A program made the position numbers and the translations under genes. A stretch of DNA of 64,000 nt, taken from positions 4,836,001 through 4,900,000 of the forward strand of contig JAPNXP010000009.1 in NCBI GenBank assembly GCA_028753945.1. The letters are read 5' to 3'. Below, piece by piece: positions 22,018 through 33,833 of the stretch; the first letter of the stretch is position 1; every line of letters starts with the position of its first letter. The DNA comes from Hexactinellida sp. DTS-2022. Its lineage: Eukaryota > Porifera > Hexactinellida. The notes below the pieces were generated by a model, which had not been told where the DNA came from, made no database searches, and saw only the letters and a program-made list of their open reading frames with translations.

Positions 22018-22447
22018 TCGGAGACAGAAAGAATTGGAGGCGATGGCAACTGTTTATATAGATGCTTCTCATAGATCATGACTGTATCTCAAGATTACCA
22101 CCCTGAACTTCGCGCCCTCATTTCTAACTATCTCGCAAGTGAGGGTACAACAGGGAAGATGGCATGGTACTTCAAACAAAAGCAGACAACTCCACGTAAT
22201 TACCTACTTGAAGAAACCTAGATGGAGCTTGGAAAAGTGACGTGGAAATTATGGCTTTTCAGCTATCCTAAACGCAGATATCTATGTCGGAAATGATGAT
22301 AGCCACCGACAAGGCTCTCTTATTCGTGAAGTAAGATGGAATTTGATTAGAGCGAGTAAGAACCCCGAAGTTGCTATTTACATCCAAAACTTCAACTTAC
22401 ATTATGAACCTGTCATTTCTATGATGAATTCGCCTACTCCTTCTTAA
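22018..22447 (+). pseudogene. OTU-type cysteine protease fossil
   Basis: Frame-by-frame reading shows ERIGGDGNCLYRCFS, with the OTU catalytic Asp and Cys (GDGNC), then TVSQDYHPELRALISNYL. After a stop and a shift comes SDVEIMAF then AILNADIYV, and finally IQNFNLHYEPVISM with the catalytic His (HY). So both ends of an OTU domain are present over about 140 codons, with in-frame stops and a frameshift near 22255. OTU proteases cleave ubiquitin chains. In TE-rich animal genomes such fragments often derive from Helitrons or other transposons. It lacks adjoining helicase sequence here. It is too broken to form a long open frame. Confidence 0.72.
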
Positions 22448-22794
22448 GGAGCTAGGCAGAGCTACATCAGACGATGTCGTGAAAATCTAATAAATGAATT
22501 CCAGTTTTCGAAAGCGCTCAAAGGCAAGGTACATCGAACTTTGTGGGGACCTCTGCCCGAGGTTATTCAGGCGACGCAATCCCTATCGTGGTGAGCCCAG
22601 ATAATGGAAACGCGACCTGCAACGGCATGTCCCCAGTGGCGAATTATCAAGTAACACTCAACCAACACATCTCAATCTAAAGTGTATTGCGGGAAAAGCA
22701 ACGCAACTGACGAGTCCAAGCCGGGACGAAACACAAAGAATATCAGGTAAGTTGTAATTAATTCATTGTTTTAGCTGAGAGTGTCTGTTTAAAT

Positions 22795-23179
22795 TAGGGC
22801 TGAAACAAATATTCGAATATTCAAATCTTCATTCGTTTTGATGGCTAAGCAATAATTTATTAAGCATTAAATCAAATTCAAGACTCTAAATACAGTGAAA
22901 ATATATATTTTATGTTACAATAGTTTAATAATCCTAGCGATAAAGTATTAGACACTAGTTAGTTATTACTTATTACAAAGGTTAGTTTAGGAATGAATGA
23001 ACGTATATTGACGATCTCTCCAATCTAAACACAAGTCATGTTGCCATCGAAAAGTAGTTAGCGAATAACCGGTTCAATCTAATATTCTTTCAAACGAATA
23101 TTCATTTGGAAACGAACGAATATTCGTTCAATCATTTCCATCGAATGTTCTAATATTCGGTATATTCGTTTCAGCCTTA
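22795..23179. mobile_element. hAT-like MITE, TAGGGCTGAAAC family, 385 bp
   Basis: Ends TAGGGCTGAAACAAATAT and ATATTCGTTTCAGCCTTA, flanked by GTTTAAAT at 22787-22794 and 23180-23187 (perfect 8-bp TSD). Subterminal CGAATATTCG motifs repeat on both sides. A sister copy lies at 56959-57313. Confidence 0.9.
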
Positions 23180-23405
23180 GTTTAAATACAGTCGACTCCG
23201 CTAAATTGGGTAACTTTCCTAGGGTAGTTGACCCATTTCAGCAGAATCGACTGATGTATGTGTTTTGTCTGAGCTGTGTCTGGTTTATATAGCTTAGTTA
23301 TTATAATTACAATAGTTAAGCTATATATGTGTACCTGGGGGGGTTATTCACTAAACTTCTTAAACTAAGAAAAAACTTAGTTTTTGCTACAAAACTAAGT
23401 TTAAA

Positions 23406-26400
23406 CATAGCCTAATCTATATAAGGCCTAACAGTAACCTTGAAATTATGGACTAGGGATGCACTAATAGATGGTAATATTTAACCAACCACAATATATT
23501 AACCCATATTTCTATTTATAATGAACCACATTTTTTTGTTACAACTACCCCACAAAATAGTAAGTTTTTATTGATTATTAGCCTCTCTTTTTATTTATTT
23601 TGTCATTTTCTTGCCCACTTACTGTTCCTATTCACTTCTAACTATTAGATTCATTTACATTATGCCCAGCAGTTGCTCAGCCCCCGGATGCAGAAGTAAT
23701 TACAGCCCAGATGATCGAGTTCCTATATTCAGGATGCCTGAACATCCACCAGAACTCAGACAAGCTTGGATACGGGCTCTTCACCGAGAGGATATTGATG
23801 ACCTGAAAGTAGTCAACGTATGCGTGAAGCACTTTCGAGAAGATGTCGAAGTTTCTCACAAGGTTCCCAATGGAGACGGAACTTTCACTGAAATACCTCG
23901 TGCAAAGCCCAAGTTGAGAGAGGGCGAATTTCCCTGCTTACTTCCTGGTTGTCCATCCTACTATTCTTCAACCACAACAACCAAACGGACCCGCTTGTCG
24001 TACGACGCAAAATAAGAAGAATTGATGAATCAGACACTACAGCTTAGCTAACTATCTGAGAGTGAGGAGAAACATAAGTACGTCATCAGAAATTTACAGG
24101 ATCTAAAAGCTAAGTTACTCTTGATTGCATTACCTGATAATTGGTTAGTATGGCATCCTGATAATCATAATACTAGGTTCTTTCAACCCAATATGGTTGA
24201 TAGGACTGTTTCTGTCGATTTATATCTGGAAGTAAATAATTTTTTATCTGTATCCGCCTGGTTCCATGGACAAATTATTCCCCTTTCGGTAAATTCAATT
24301 AATGATATTCGACAAATTGAATCTATACTGCATGAAATCTCCATAAAATCTGTCTCTGATTCTAGTTGGAACTCACATTCATACAATATTCCTCTTGCCA
24401 AAAAACATATAAATAATGTTATTGATGATTTAGCGCGTATCGACGGACCTAAATACAATTCTTCAGATTTAGCTAAGCTTCAATTTATCCTCTGTCAATT
24501 AGATAATACATATATTCCTAAAAACAGGCGAAGATACAATATAATAACACAAATTATGTCCATTAAGACTCATCTCATTTCTCCAGCTTGTTATATCTAT
24601 CTTCAGGGTTTAGAATGTATTACTCTCCCACATGTCCATACATTAGATAAGTTGTATTCTTCCTTCGGTCTTGAAAATGATTTTGCACTAATCTCACCCA
24701 GGCTACATCTTGCTTTAGTTCCGAGGAAAAAAATGTAATCATTCAAATGGATAAAATCCATGCTAAATCTGATATTGCTTATAAAGTGGGGGGGAATATT
24801 TGCACCAAATTTGAACCCTGAGGATCCTACGACAACTGTATTTGCGATTATGGTGTCTAGTTTGCATAGGAAATGGTCTTGTATTACCCGTTTGTTACCA
24901 TGTGCAACTATCTCAGCTAAAAAAATCTTTCCCACTATCAAATCTTGTATAATCGATATTGAGCATTGTGGTTTAAAGGTCCAAATGATTTCTACCGATA
25001 ACTACCCATTGAATGTAAACTTGTTTAAATTGTTTTCTCTTAGTGGAAAGCTGGAAACTAGAGTACCCCACCCTTTTGATGAAAATAGACCTCTCTTCCT
25101 TACAATTGATTTTGTCCATAGACTGAAAAGTATACGCAATAATTGGTTAAATCAGAAATTTTTTGATAAAACATTTCGTTTTCCAAATTTTGACCATATT
25201 GACATTGATAAATGCAGCTACCACCTCAGTGTCCATTCTGCTTCCTTTCAAGATGTACGCCTTCTCTACAATTCTGAACGATACAGTTTAGCAAAACTAG
25301 CCCCTCACTTGACTGTAAAAGATTGTTTTCCATCTAGTTTAGAAAGGCAAAATGTCAAATTGGTTTTGAAGGTTGTTAGCGAACTTGCACTATCTGCTCT
25401 TGAAATCCAAAATGAAAGTCGTTGTCCGGAGTATCGTAATCTTACATCTAGTTTCGCAAGTATCCTTCTTACTCTTTGGAAAATATTCAATATCAATACT
25501 CCGTTCAAAGGGACCCGTTTAAATGATAGCCTCTCAAGACCGTTGATCTTAAACGATGAACCATTTTAATTTTTGACACGTATAGTATTTTGGCTAGATG
25601 CTTGGCAGGATTTACCTGACAAAACGGGTAAATTGAGTAAGCAAACGTATACTAGTTTTAGACACGCCTGTACTGCCTTACCACTTATAACTAACCATCT
25701 GACTGAAAATTGTGGCTTTTCTTACGTATTATCATCCTTTTTGCAAACTGACCCGTTGGAACACCATTTTGGACTCTACCGTATGATGTCGGGTTCGAAT
25801 TACCATATTTCTTACCTTCAGATTCTTGAAACCGAGCGTCGTCTTAAACTTTCTAGTATATTATACATGTTTGCAGACCAACAATACGTTTTCCAAACGA
25901 TTCAGACATTTGTAAAGTCTTTTTCTACCCCCTCTAATACTTTTAGTGATGATGGAATAGCTGTAATGCCTTTTCTTGATGAAATTGGCGATCTATCATC
26001 CATTGAATGCTCTCAACAAATCCTTCAGTCGTTAGCTTTTATCGCAGGCTATACGGTCCATAAGTTCTTAAAAAGATCTCCGGAATGCCATGTGTGCACT
26101 GATACTATAACTTATGATAAAGAATTTGTTTTTGATGTGGAATCACATACTGAGTTTAAGCTCTTACAATTAACAGATCGTGGCGGACTTAAGTATCCGT
26201 CCGAGCCTGTTCTTACTTCATTTATAACTTTATGGAAGATAATGATTGCAATAGAAAATAATAATCAGCTGTTGACTTTGCTTGTAGACGGTCCCTCTAG
26301 AAGGTTATTAGTAGAACTCACCTTGATATACATGGAAAATGATGATGATATTGCTATCTGGAAATAAAATTGTATTAATTGCGATGTGTACAGTTGGAGT

Positions 26401-26923
26401 ATTTGAGCAAGTTAATCTTTACTGCTGCTAATTGTTTCTTGCCAATAAAATTAAAAACTACAACTCCTCTGTACTTCAAATAGGTATCGATAAACGTAAA
26501 TTGAAAAAATTCTGATGAATTATTATTTACCATTACAGAATATTTATTGTTGTTAGCACTTAATTTCTTATATTTGTATCTTAGATTTCGCGCTATCAAG
26601 TATACACAATTGTCTAGTTTGAGAGAGAGAGAGATAGGAGAGAGGAGTTCCAAGACATGTTGTGTTTCGTATATGTGTTGTGTATTACAGTAGTTTATAT
26701 GTTTGTATTTTGTATGTAGGTTTACTTATTATCATTAAAATATATTAATTCCACATAAATGTATGGGTTTATTCACAGGATATACTTGGTTGGGAAATAT
26801 TTGACTTGATATGCACTTAAGTGCTTTTATGTTCACTCCCATAAGATTATTCTATTCCTAAAGTCCATCTATTACCGCATCCATGGTACATCTACTGTTA
26901 GGCCTTATATAGAGTAGGCTATG
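23406..26923 (+). mobile_element. P-like THAP element P3, 3518 bp, both ends present
   Basis: Ends CATAGCCTAATCTATATAAGG and (right) TATATAGAGTAGGCTATG are inverted repeats, with further matching blocks inward (TAACAGTAACCTTG; GGACTAGGGATGC / GCATCCATGGTAC). The flanking direct repeat is GTTTAAA (23399-23405, 26924-26930). One more C would match if it were counted as shared with the element's first base. Inside is one decayed THAP transposase gene. This is the best-delimited copy in the window and the reference for P5. Confidence 0.92.
23662..26460 (+). pseudogene. P-like THAP transposase of P3, broken
   Basis: ATG at 23662 opens a THAP zinc finger: MPSSCSAPGC (CxxxxC) through VCVKHF (C-x2-H), with ALHRED and GDGTFTE landmarks. 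In-frame TAA codons at 24013-24015 and about 24049, a frameshift near 24738 and another in the G-run at 24788-24794, and a stop at 25567-25569 break the frame. The catalytic residues of the RNase H-like fold can be followed: QMDKIHAKSD (D1), STDNYPLNVN (D2) and DPLEHHFGLYRMMSG (E). The C-terminal LLQLTDRGGLKYPS and GPSRRLL blocks are present. The gene ends in decayed sequence after a stop at 26365-26367. The THAP finger would bind the element ends and the core would cut them. Confidence 0.9.
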
Positions 26924-27384
26924 GTTTAAACTAAGTTTAAGTTTAAGTTTAGCTTTTAAACTTAAACTTAAACTAAGTTTTTGCTTAGTTTTACTGTAAA
27001 AACTTAGCAAAAGTTAAGTCTAGTCCGAAGCAGACTTAACTTGAGTATTTGCTCCTTTTTGGAATGATGGCATCAATAAATATAATTTTAGAGCTTTGTA
27101 ACAATTCGTACTATCTCCCAACATATTATACACTTAAAATAAGAATATGATGAAGTGACTTTACATAATTATTTTTAAATCATGGTTGGACTAGGATTAT
27201 TAATAATATACGTGTAATTGCGTGGATACTGCGAAAGTATTGTTTTGCAATCAATTGCATAACTTCGTCAGGATGACAAGATTTGAATCCTGAAATGGAA
27301 AATCTATAAATAATTAATTTTCGATGCTAAAGAGTAAATAATTTTATCCCAACTTACAATAACTGTTGCACTCTGTCACTTCCG

Positions 27385-28032
27385 ATGTCTTTGAAAAGTC
27401 TCGCCAAGAATTTTTCCGCCGAGGAGATAGCATTACTAGTAGACTTAGTTCAAGAGAATAAGCCAAATCTCTTCGGTGCTCTAAGTTCTTCTCTCACCAG
27501 TGAAGAGAAAGTTAACATCTGGGAAGATATCGCCCAAAAGCTTACACAGGCTCATGGAACAGTTAGGACCAAAGATGTTGTATCTAAGAAGTGGTCTAAC
27601 ATCTTGGCAAAACATAAGCCCATTATAAGCGACAAGTTGTCCTCCATCCGTAAAACAGGAGGTGGGTTCCCTGAAGGAAATTTATCTGAAATGGAGCTTA
27701 AGATCAAAAGTATTAAGGGGAAGGAACTTTTCGAAGGTGTGGCATCAGGCATTGATCTTTCCCTTTTATCGCCAATCAGTCCATTGAGTGAATCTGAGAT
27801 GTCCATCGGCAGTGCAACAGATAGAGACATCAAACCACGTCGAAAAAGAAAATTCTTCGACGATGATGTTGGTTTAACTCACTCGGTAAAGAATGTAATT
27901 TTGCAAAGTGAACAGCAGAAGCTGGTTGTATTAAAAAGTATAGATAGCAAGTTGGATGGAGTGGTGGATCTCTTAGAAGCTGTAGTATCTAATCAAAATA
28001 GGATGCTCTCCAACAATTTTAGCCAAATATAG
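27385..28032 (+). CDS. Harbinger Myb/SANT-like DNA-binding protein, intact ORF
   Basis: An unbroken 215-residue frame starting at ATG 27385. An N-terminal trihelical Myb/SANT-like domain lies at residues 9-80: FSAEEIALLVDLVQEN, VNIWEDIAQKL, VVSKKWSNILAKHK. After it comes the KTGGG tract that marks PIF/Harbinger accessory proteins. The middle is Ser/Pro/acidic. RRKRKF (about residue 151) is a probable nuclear localisation signal, and the C-terminus is a probable coiled coil. The partner nuclease lies tail-to-tail on the other strand and is broken. The role, by analogy with the superfamily, is nuclear import of the nuclease and binding to transposon ends. Myb-like DNA binding of another kind cannot be excluded. 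Why this ORF stays open while its neighbour is broken is unclear. Confidence 0.82.
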   Translation: MSLKSLAKNFSAEEIALLVDLVQENKPNLFGALSSSLTSEEKVNIWEDIAQKLTQAHGTVRTKDVVSKKWSNILAKHKPIISDKLSSIRKTGGGFPEGNLSEMELKIKSIKGKELFEGVASGIDLSLLSPISPLSESEMSIGSATDRDIKPRRKRKFFDDDVGLTHSVKNVILQSEQQKLVVLKSIDSKLDGVVDLLEAVVSNQNRMLSNNFSQI

Positions 28033-28227
28033 CCTACTTTACCACCTTTTCAAACTGTTCCTTCCACACTACCACATCCCCCTAATCCTCACGGGTATTT
28101 TCACTCCTTCGTTCCTCCGCACCCTCATCATTTTCGAACTAATTATTAATTTATAATCTTAATGTTTAAACTATACAGAATGTATATCAATAAGTATTGT
28201 AGGTTTATACTATATAAAACTTAATGA

Positions 28228-29023
28228 TTAATCAAAATAATCTTTAATGACTGACTGGCGAACAATACTTCCATTAGTTGTTGATGTATCACCCGGATAA
28301 CTATCTCCTGCAATAGTATCTTCTGCAATAGTATCTTCTACAATAGGATCTTCTACAATAGGATCTTCTTGCTCGATTGTATCTATCTGCCATTGTAGCC
28401 TATGATCGATGCAAAAATTATGCAGCACCATTGTAGCTACTACTAATCGACAAACTCTCTCCGGAGTGTACAGAGAGTCCCTCCAGTTTTGTCCATAGAT
28501 CGCCATCTACTCTTCCAAACCCCAAAAGCGTATTCAATAGTTTTTCGAGATTTCAGAAAAGCTCTATTATAGCGCCTCTCCCCTGGCGTGATTGGAGAAA
28601 TTATTGGTGTAAGGAGGTTAGGCCGTAGTGGATACCCACTATCGCCGAGGAACCATCCTTTGACAGTGGGTATATCTCCACTAGCAATCCTTCGATTGAT
28701 ACCAGACTGCCTCCAAATAAAGGCATCATGAGTGCACCCAGGCCATTTGGCGACAATATCAATGAAATTTAAATCGGTATCGCATATAGCTTGGACATTG
28801 ATGGAGTGAAAGTTTTTCCTGTTGACAAATAGATCTTCGTTACAGGGAGGTGCTAAAATAGGTACATGTGTGCCGTCAATACAACCGAGCACAAGTGGAA
28901 AGCCATTTAATTCCAATAATTTTTGCTGTATTCGTAATTGATCTATTTGATTTGGGAAAACTATATAATCTCGGGCAAAAAAACATAATGCATCTGTCAC
29001 TGTACTGATGCATCGGGAAACAG
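28228..29023 (-). pseudogene. HARBI1-type nuclease of Harbinger 2, 5'-truncated and frameshifted
   Basis: Opens at the truncated edge with SVSRCISTVTDALC, the helix just before the core. It continues with VLGCIDGTHVPI (D1), WPGCTHDAFIW (D2), FLGDSGYPLRP and the Glu block KTIEYAFGVWKSRWR. A frameshift near 28480 then separates the conserved tail (CRLVVATMVLHNFCIDH), which continues to 28228. The tail carries four copies of an acidic 'EDPIVEDTIAED'-type repeat. The N-terminal third and its start codon are replaced by repeat-R sequence at 29023. The DDD/E core residues themselves are all present. Confidence 0.88.
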
Positions 29024-29240
29024 AAGGTTTGTTTCTATCTTATGTCATTTCGAGATTAATGAAATTTAGCAAATTTGTATAAATAATTATTCAAATTATT
29101 AATAATTTAACACCATTATTATGTACAGCAAATTAAATCAAGTTCAATTATTTGCAATAATTATTAATTTAAATTGAATTCCACTATAATACTTGAATTC
29201 AGCGCACTCGATAACCCCAATAATCTAATTGGAACAGTCC
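29023..29240. repeat. Repeat R fragment truncating Harbinger 2
   Basis: Matches 39262-39475 and 56055-56545: GTTTGTTTCTATCTT, GAGATTAATGAAATTTAGC, AACACCATTATTAT and CACTCGATAACCCCAATAAT. Only one end of R is represented. Confidence 0.7.
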
Positions 29241-29259
29241 AGGGTTCTAAAAAATGAGT

Positions 29260-29500
29260 GTAAAAATTAAGGCGCCTTAATTTTGGTCATTCATATCTAC
29301 TCGCCATTTTTTTTTTCGTCCGAGCTCCAATTGATTTACTAGCCTTAATTATTCAGAATTACCCCTCTAGGTTTGCTCGCCTAAGTTTTTATTTTGATCC
29401 TACCCCAATTGGTTTACTCGCCTTAGTTTTTTTTCGGTCATACCCCAATTGGTTTACTCGCCTTAGTTTTTTTTCGGTCATAGCCCAATTGGTAGACTCA
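29260..29500. repeat. Tandem repeat, about 40 bp, CTCGCCTTA motif
   Basis: Four to five imperfect units built on CCCCAATTGGTTTACTCGCC followed by a T-run and CGGTCATA. A related but more diverged stretch lies at 35190-35380, where TTAAGGCG ends are again visible. The two stretches flank P4, one on each side, in inverted relation. They may be halves of an older element into which P4 inserted. Confidence 0.55.
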
Positions 29501-30069
29501 TCATATAACAACCTTTAATCCAGTTAAGTATAAATAAATGCTGACTAGCCACAATTTTTCAAATTATACTTTGCACAATTACTGTTTACATAGCCTACTA
29601 TACATAAGGCCTCACAGTAAAGTATGCAATTTGGACCAGGGATGCGGTCGCCGGCGGGAAACGAAAATTGTGTTGCTAGTATTTGATTTCAAATTTGGTG
29701 ACCTATTTCTTAAAAATAGCAAGTCCAATAATAGTCACTGTCAGGGATAGCTCATGTTAATATTTGTTGCCCATATATTGAATATTTCCCTATTATATCA
29801 GTTGACATTTATTGTACTTGTATATAGTTTGAATAAGAGCTACATACATAATCACAAAATAAATTATGTAATTATCTACTAAATTTACTCATACAAATAC
29901 AAATAAGATACTACAATACAATATAGTGAAAAAAATTAGAAATTATCCCGTAAGTCAAGAAATAAGTATTCAATTTCTTCAATTTCCGCTTTTCTAGTCC
30001 TTTTAGAGCAACGCTGGAATTATAGATTTTAACTTTATTTGCGATTAAACAATTTCCTTCAATCCAAAT

Positions 30070-30434
30070 CAAGGTTGTTTGATTTAAATCAAGTGATTTA
30101 AATCATGATTTAAATCAAAAATCTGATTAAAATCAAAAAAGTCTGATTTAAATCAAAAAAATCGGATTTTTTTGATCTAAATCAGACTTTTTTGATTTTA
30201 ATCAGATTTTTTATGTCTATTGTTTTTGGGCGAAAAGAAAAGAAATACATTGATAATGAGTCAAATTACAATGATAATGAGTCATTATCAATGTAGTTAA
30301 TCTATTAGCCAAATAATATACGCCAGTGTGATATAGATTGCAAAAAAACAATTAAAATCAAAAACTCTGATTTAAATCAAAAAAATCGGATTTTTTTGAT
30401 TTTTTAAAAAAAATCATGATTTTTATCAACCCTG
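30070..30434. mobile_element. hAT-like MITE, CAGGGTTGAT family, in the P4 transposase tail
   Basis: The ends (CAAGGTTGTTTGATTTAAAT on the left; ATCATGATTTTTATCAACCCTG on the right) and the repeated GATTTAAATC/AAAAAATCGG interior fit a common animal hAT-like MITE type. The protein of P4 resumes on its far side. The duplicated target is only roughly ATTTGGA, offset by a few bases, so the boundary is less sure than for the other MITEs. Confidence 0.65.
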
Positions 30435-32193
30435 AGATTCCAAATGAGCCTAGATAGAATTGAAAAGCCGTTTACAATACAAAAAGGACAAGTTGTTCTC
30501 CAGCCGTCATGACCAGCCTTCATGACATGACCACTATCAACATCAATTAAGAAGCTTGAAGCAAGATCCATTAAAATCTTTCTAGATGGTCCTTCTACGA
30601 ATAAACCCATCAGATCACTATTGGTTTCGATAATAGTGAGTACCTTCCAGACAATAATCATAGATTCCAATACAAGCTCAGAAGGATACTTCAAACCACC
30701 GCGATCAGTAAGCTGTAGTAGTTTATACTGGGGTCCGAATGATTCATCTAATAGAAAATCTTTGTCAAAGATTAACTTATCTCGACAAATATGGCAAGGT
30801 GTGGAACGCTTCAGGTATTGGTGTGCACTGTGCAGCATACCCAGCAATAAAAGTTAATGACTGGAGTGTTTGGGTATCCCACTCAATGACTGATAGATCT
30901 GATAATTCTTCAAGGAAAGGATCAAGGTCAATCTCGGTATCGGAAAGTGGACAATCAACAGGTGAGAAAGAATTAATGAATTCCTGCATAGTAAAATTAG
31001 CGGATTTAGCCTGGGAAGTTGAAAATAGATTCAATATATTTGAAATCTTCAGACGACGTTCAGCTTCTAAGATTTGAAGATATGAAACATGGTAATTTGC
31101 TCCAGACATCATACGATAAAGTCCAAAGTGATGCTCTAACGGATCTGTCTGTAAGAAGGATGTTAAAAGATAAGAATATCCACATTTCTCGGTCAGATAA
31201 TTAGTTATTTGAGGTAACACAATGCAAGCATGTCTATAGTTTGTAAACGTTTGTTGCCAATTTTCCATCTTTCGCAGGAAGTGATTCCCAAGCATCTAAC
31301 CAATGAACTATCCTGGATAAAAAAGTAAAGCGTTCGTCATTAATTGGAATGGGCGACAGGAAGAATCATTTAATCGAACATGCTTATATGGCACATTAAC
31401 ATTGAACATATTCCATAAAGAGAGTAGAATTTTGACAAAGCTGGAGGTATTTGTTTTAAATGCATCACAACGTTGGTCGTTTTGAATGGCTAAAGCAGCA
31501 ATCGTGGATTCATGGATTACTTTCAACACCAATTTAACAATTTGACGTTCTAAGACTGAAGGATAACATGATTTCATTGTTAGACGCGGGCTAATTTCGC
31601 CAGACTTTGCTTCTCAGAGTTATAGAGGATGCGTATATCTTGAAAAGAAGCACAGCACAACCTTAATGGATAAGAACAAGAATCGATTCGAATATCATTA
31701 AAATCGGGGTAAATATAACATCTGTTATCTGACAGTAGATTCAAACAATTGTTTCGTATCGTTTTTAAATGTGGACAAATCGAAAGTGAGAAAAAGAGGC
31801 CGATTAACATCACAAGGATGGGGTACACAAGTTTCAAGCTTACCAACAGGAGAGAACAGCTTGAATAACTCACATTAAGAGGATAGTTGTCAGTTGAGAT
31901 GATGTCGATAAATAAACCACAACGCTCTATATCTTCAACACAAGATGTTATAATGGGAAATATTTTTTCTGCTGAAAGAGATGCACATGGTAAAAGACGA
32001 ACTATAGTAGACTATTTTTTCTGAAGACTTGAAACCATAATAGCAAATACAGTTTTAATTGGATCTTCTGGACTTAGACTAGAACCATATATATTGCCTC
32101 CTTTGAATGATATATCCGATTTTACATGTATTTCATCCATTTGAATAATAATATGTTTCTCAGCTTCAGAGAAAGAATGGGTCGCTTGCTTAA

Positions 32194-32309
32194 CCCTCGT
32201 CTGGCTAGGAATGTAAAATTGAAACTGAAAGTTAATTGAATTTCAATTGAAAGTGAAAGTGAAAGTGGGGTTTTTCTATTTATACCTTTTACCCCAAGCC
32301 AGCCGAGGG
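32194..32309. mobile_element. piggyBac-like MITE, 116 bp, TTAA target
   Basis: Inverted ends CCCTCGTCTGGCT / AGCCAGCCGAGGG (one mismatch), each directly abutting TTAA (32190-32193, 32310-32313). TTAA duplication with CCC-starting ends is the piggyBac hallmark. The interior has GAAAGTGAAAGTGAAAGTG repeats. No coding capacity and no piggyBac transposase in the window. Confidence 0.85.
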
Positions 32310-33833
32310 TTAAGGAAGGGAAAGAATTCGCTCTCAAGTCCAAAAGAAGAATATAACTTTTCCTAAGTATTGAAATGAGGAAGAGATAGACAAGGCATTT
32401 GCTGAAGATATTTATAACAAGCTGGAGAAATCAAGTTTGTTTTAAGAGTCAAAACTTGTGTGAGGATGTTATACCTACGCCTGTTCTTGGGTGACAAGAC
32501 TGTTTTCTAACTGACATTGGATGAACTGAAGCCTGGAAATTTCGGGGCAATCAGCTAACTCTAAATCAACATTAGATGTATGTAAATTGTTAATAACTTG
32601 TTCAATATGATCTTTGGCCAAAGATAAATTGCAAGCATTCTCATTAATGATCTTGGATTCATTGGACAGTTTACATGGACGAGGCGATCCAGAAATCTCA
32701 CTGATAATTAATTCAATTTGTCGTATATCGCTTATAGAGCAGAGCGAAAGTGGTAAAATTTCTCCATTGTGAAAGGCTAAGTCGAAAGATACTAATAAAT
32801 GCGTGTTCACTATGATATTGTTTTCTGCTAAAATAGGGAGCATATAAATTATGCTATATTCATCTGGATACCATAATGACCATGTTTTGGGTATAGAAAG
32901 CAAAGATAACTTATCTTGCACATCCTGGAAATTGTTGATTTTGAACTTCTCTTTCTCCTCGCTCTCTGATGTCAGGCTAAGTATAAAAGTTTTGTTGAGT
33001 AGTTCTTCATCTTTAGAATCGAGGGACAGACGCCTGCGCTTTTTGGTGGTAGTAGGTTGCGAATGGGTAGATGAATGGCCTGGTAGAAAAGCTGGAATGG
33101 CATCTTGTTTTAGCTTGGGGTTGACTCTTGGAATTCACGAAAAGTACCATCTCCATTTGGAATTTTGTGGGTGTATTCAATATTCCTCGAGAAAATGCTT
33201 CACACAGAAGTAAACCCCCTTGGAGCAATGTAAATCATCTCTCCGAAGAGCCCTAATCCATGTGTGCCTGAGTTCATCTGGTTTCATTGGTAGTTTGAAG
33301 ACTGGGACATGTTCATCAGATTTGTAGTTACTCCTACATCCGAAAACGGAGCAACTGTTCGGCATTGGAAATTTGAAAAGCTAATTGTATAATTCAAATC
33401 ATTAGTATATGTATCGTGAGTCTTGGAGCAACAGAAGCGAACAACATACACTGAACATATTAAATACGATTTTTTTTGTAATGAAAGCTATATAACTTAA
33501 TCTATCTAAATATATTATGGGTGATTAAAAACTACAAAAACTAAAAATATTTTTGCGGTCAGTAAACAAATTTTTCTCAATTTTTGACAGTGACTAATTA
33601 TTGGACTTGATATTTTTAAGAAATGGGTCACCAAATTTGAAATAAAATACTAGCAACACAATTTTCGTTTCCCGCCGGCGACGCATCCCTGGTCCAAATT
33701 TCATTCTTTACTGTGAGGCCTTATGTATACACTACCCGGACAAAAGTATTCGACCACCCAACATTTTCCCATTGAAAATAGTGCTATAGTAGGTTTAACA
33801 ATGGAAAATAGTGTATTCAAATTACATGATATA

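Larger units (their letters stand above)
23337..29023. mobile_element. PIF/Harbinger element 2, with P3 inserted in its left end
   Basis: The left end GGGGGGGTTATTCACTAAAC (23337) resembles the Harbinger 1 end. It runs into AAACTTAG/CTAAGTTT repeats, is cut by P3 (23406-26923), and resumes at 26924 with the same ACTTAAACTAAGTTTTTGC-type repeats. The two genes follow: an intact Myb/SANT-like ORF (27385-28032, plus) and a HARBI1-type nuclease (28228-29023, minus), tail to tail. At about 29023 the nuclease is cut off and repeat-R sequence begins, so the right end is lost. Confidence 0.78.
29940..33365 (-). pseudogene. P-like THAP transposase of P4, broken
   Basis: On the minus strand ATG 33365 opens a THAP finger: MPNSCSVFGCRSN and FCVKHF with the C2CH spacing. 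A frameshift near 33185 leads on through PNGDGTF and LSIPKTWSLWYPDE (32921). Open pieces follow at 32475-32921, 31580-31873, 31308-31577, 30777-31295 and 30404-30847. They carry TDPLEHHFGLYRMMSG (catalytic Glu block), LLQLTDRGGLKYPS and a CPFC pair. A piggyBac-like MITE interrupts the region after 32313. A hAT-like MITE (30070-30434) interrupts the C-terminus, which resumes beyond it with NCLIANKVKIYNSS, matching the P1 tail (NCMLSNKVKNMNA). Many independent lesions: inactive. Confidence 0.88.
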
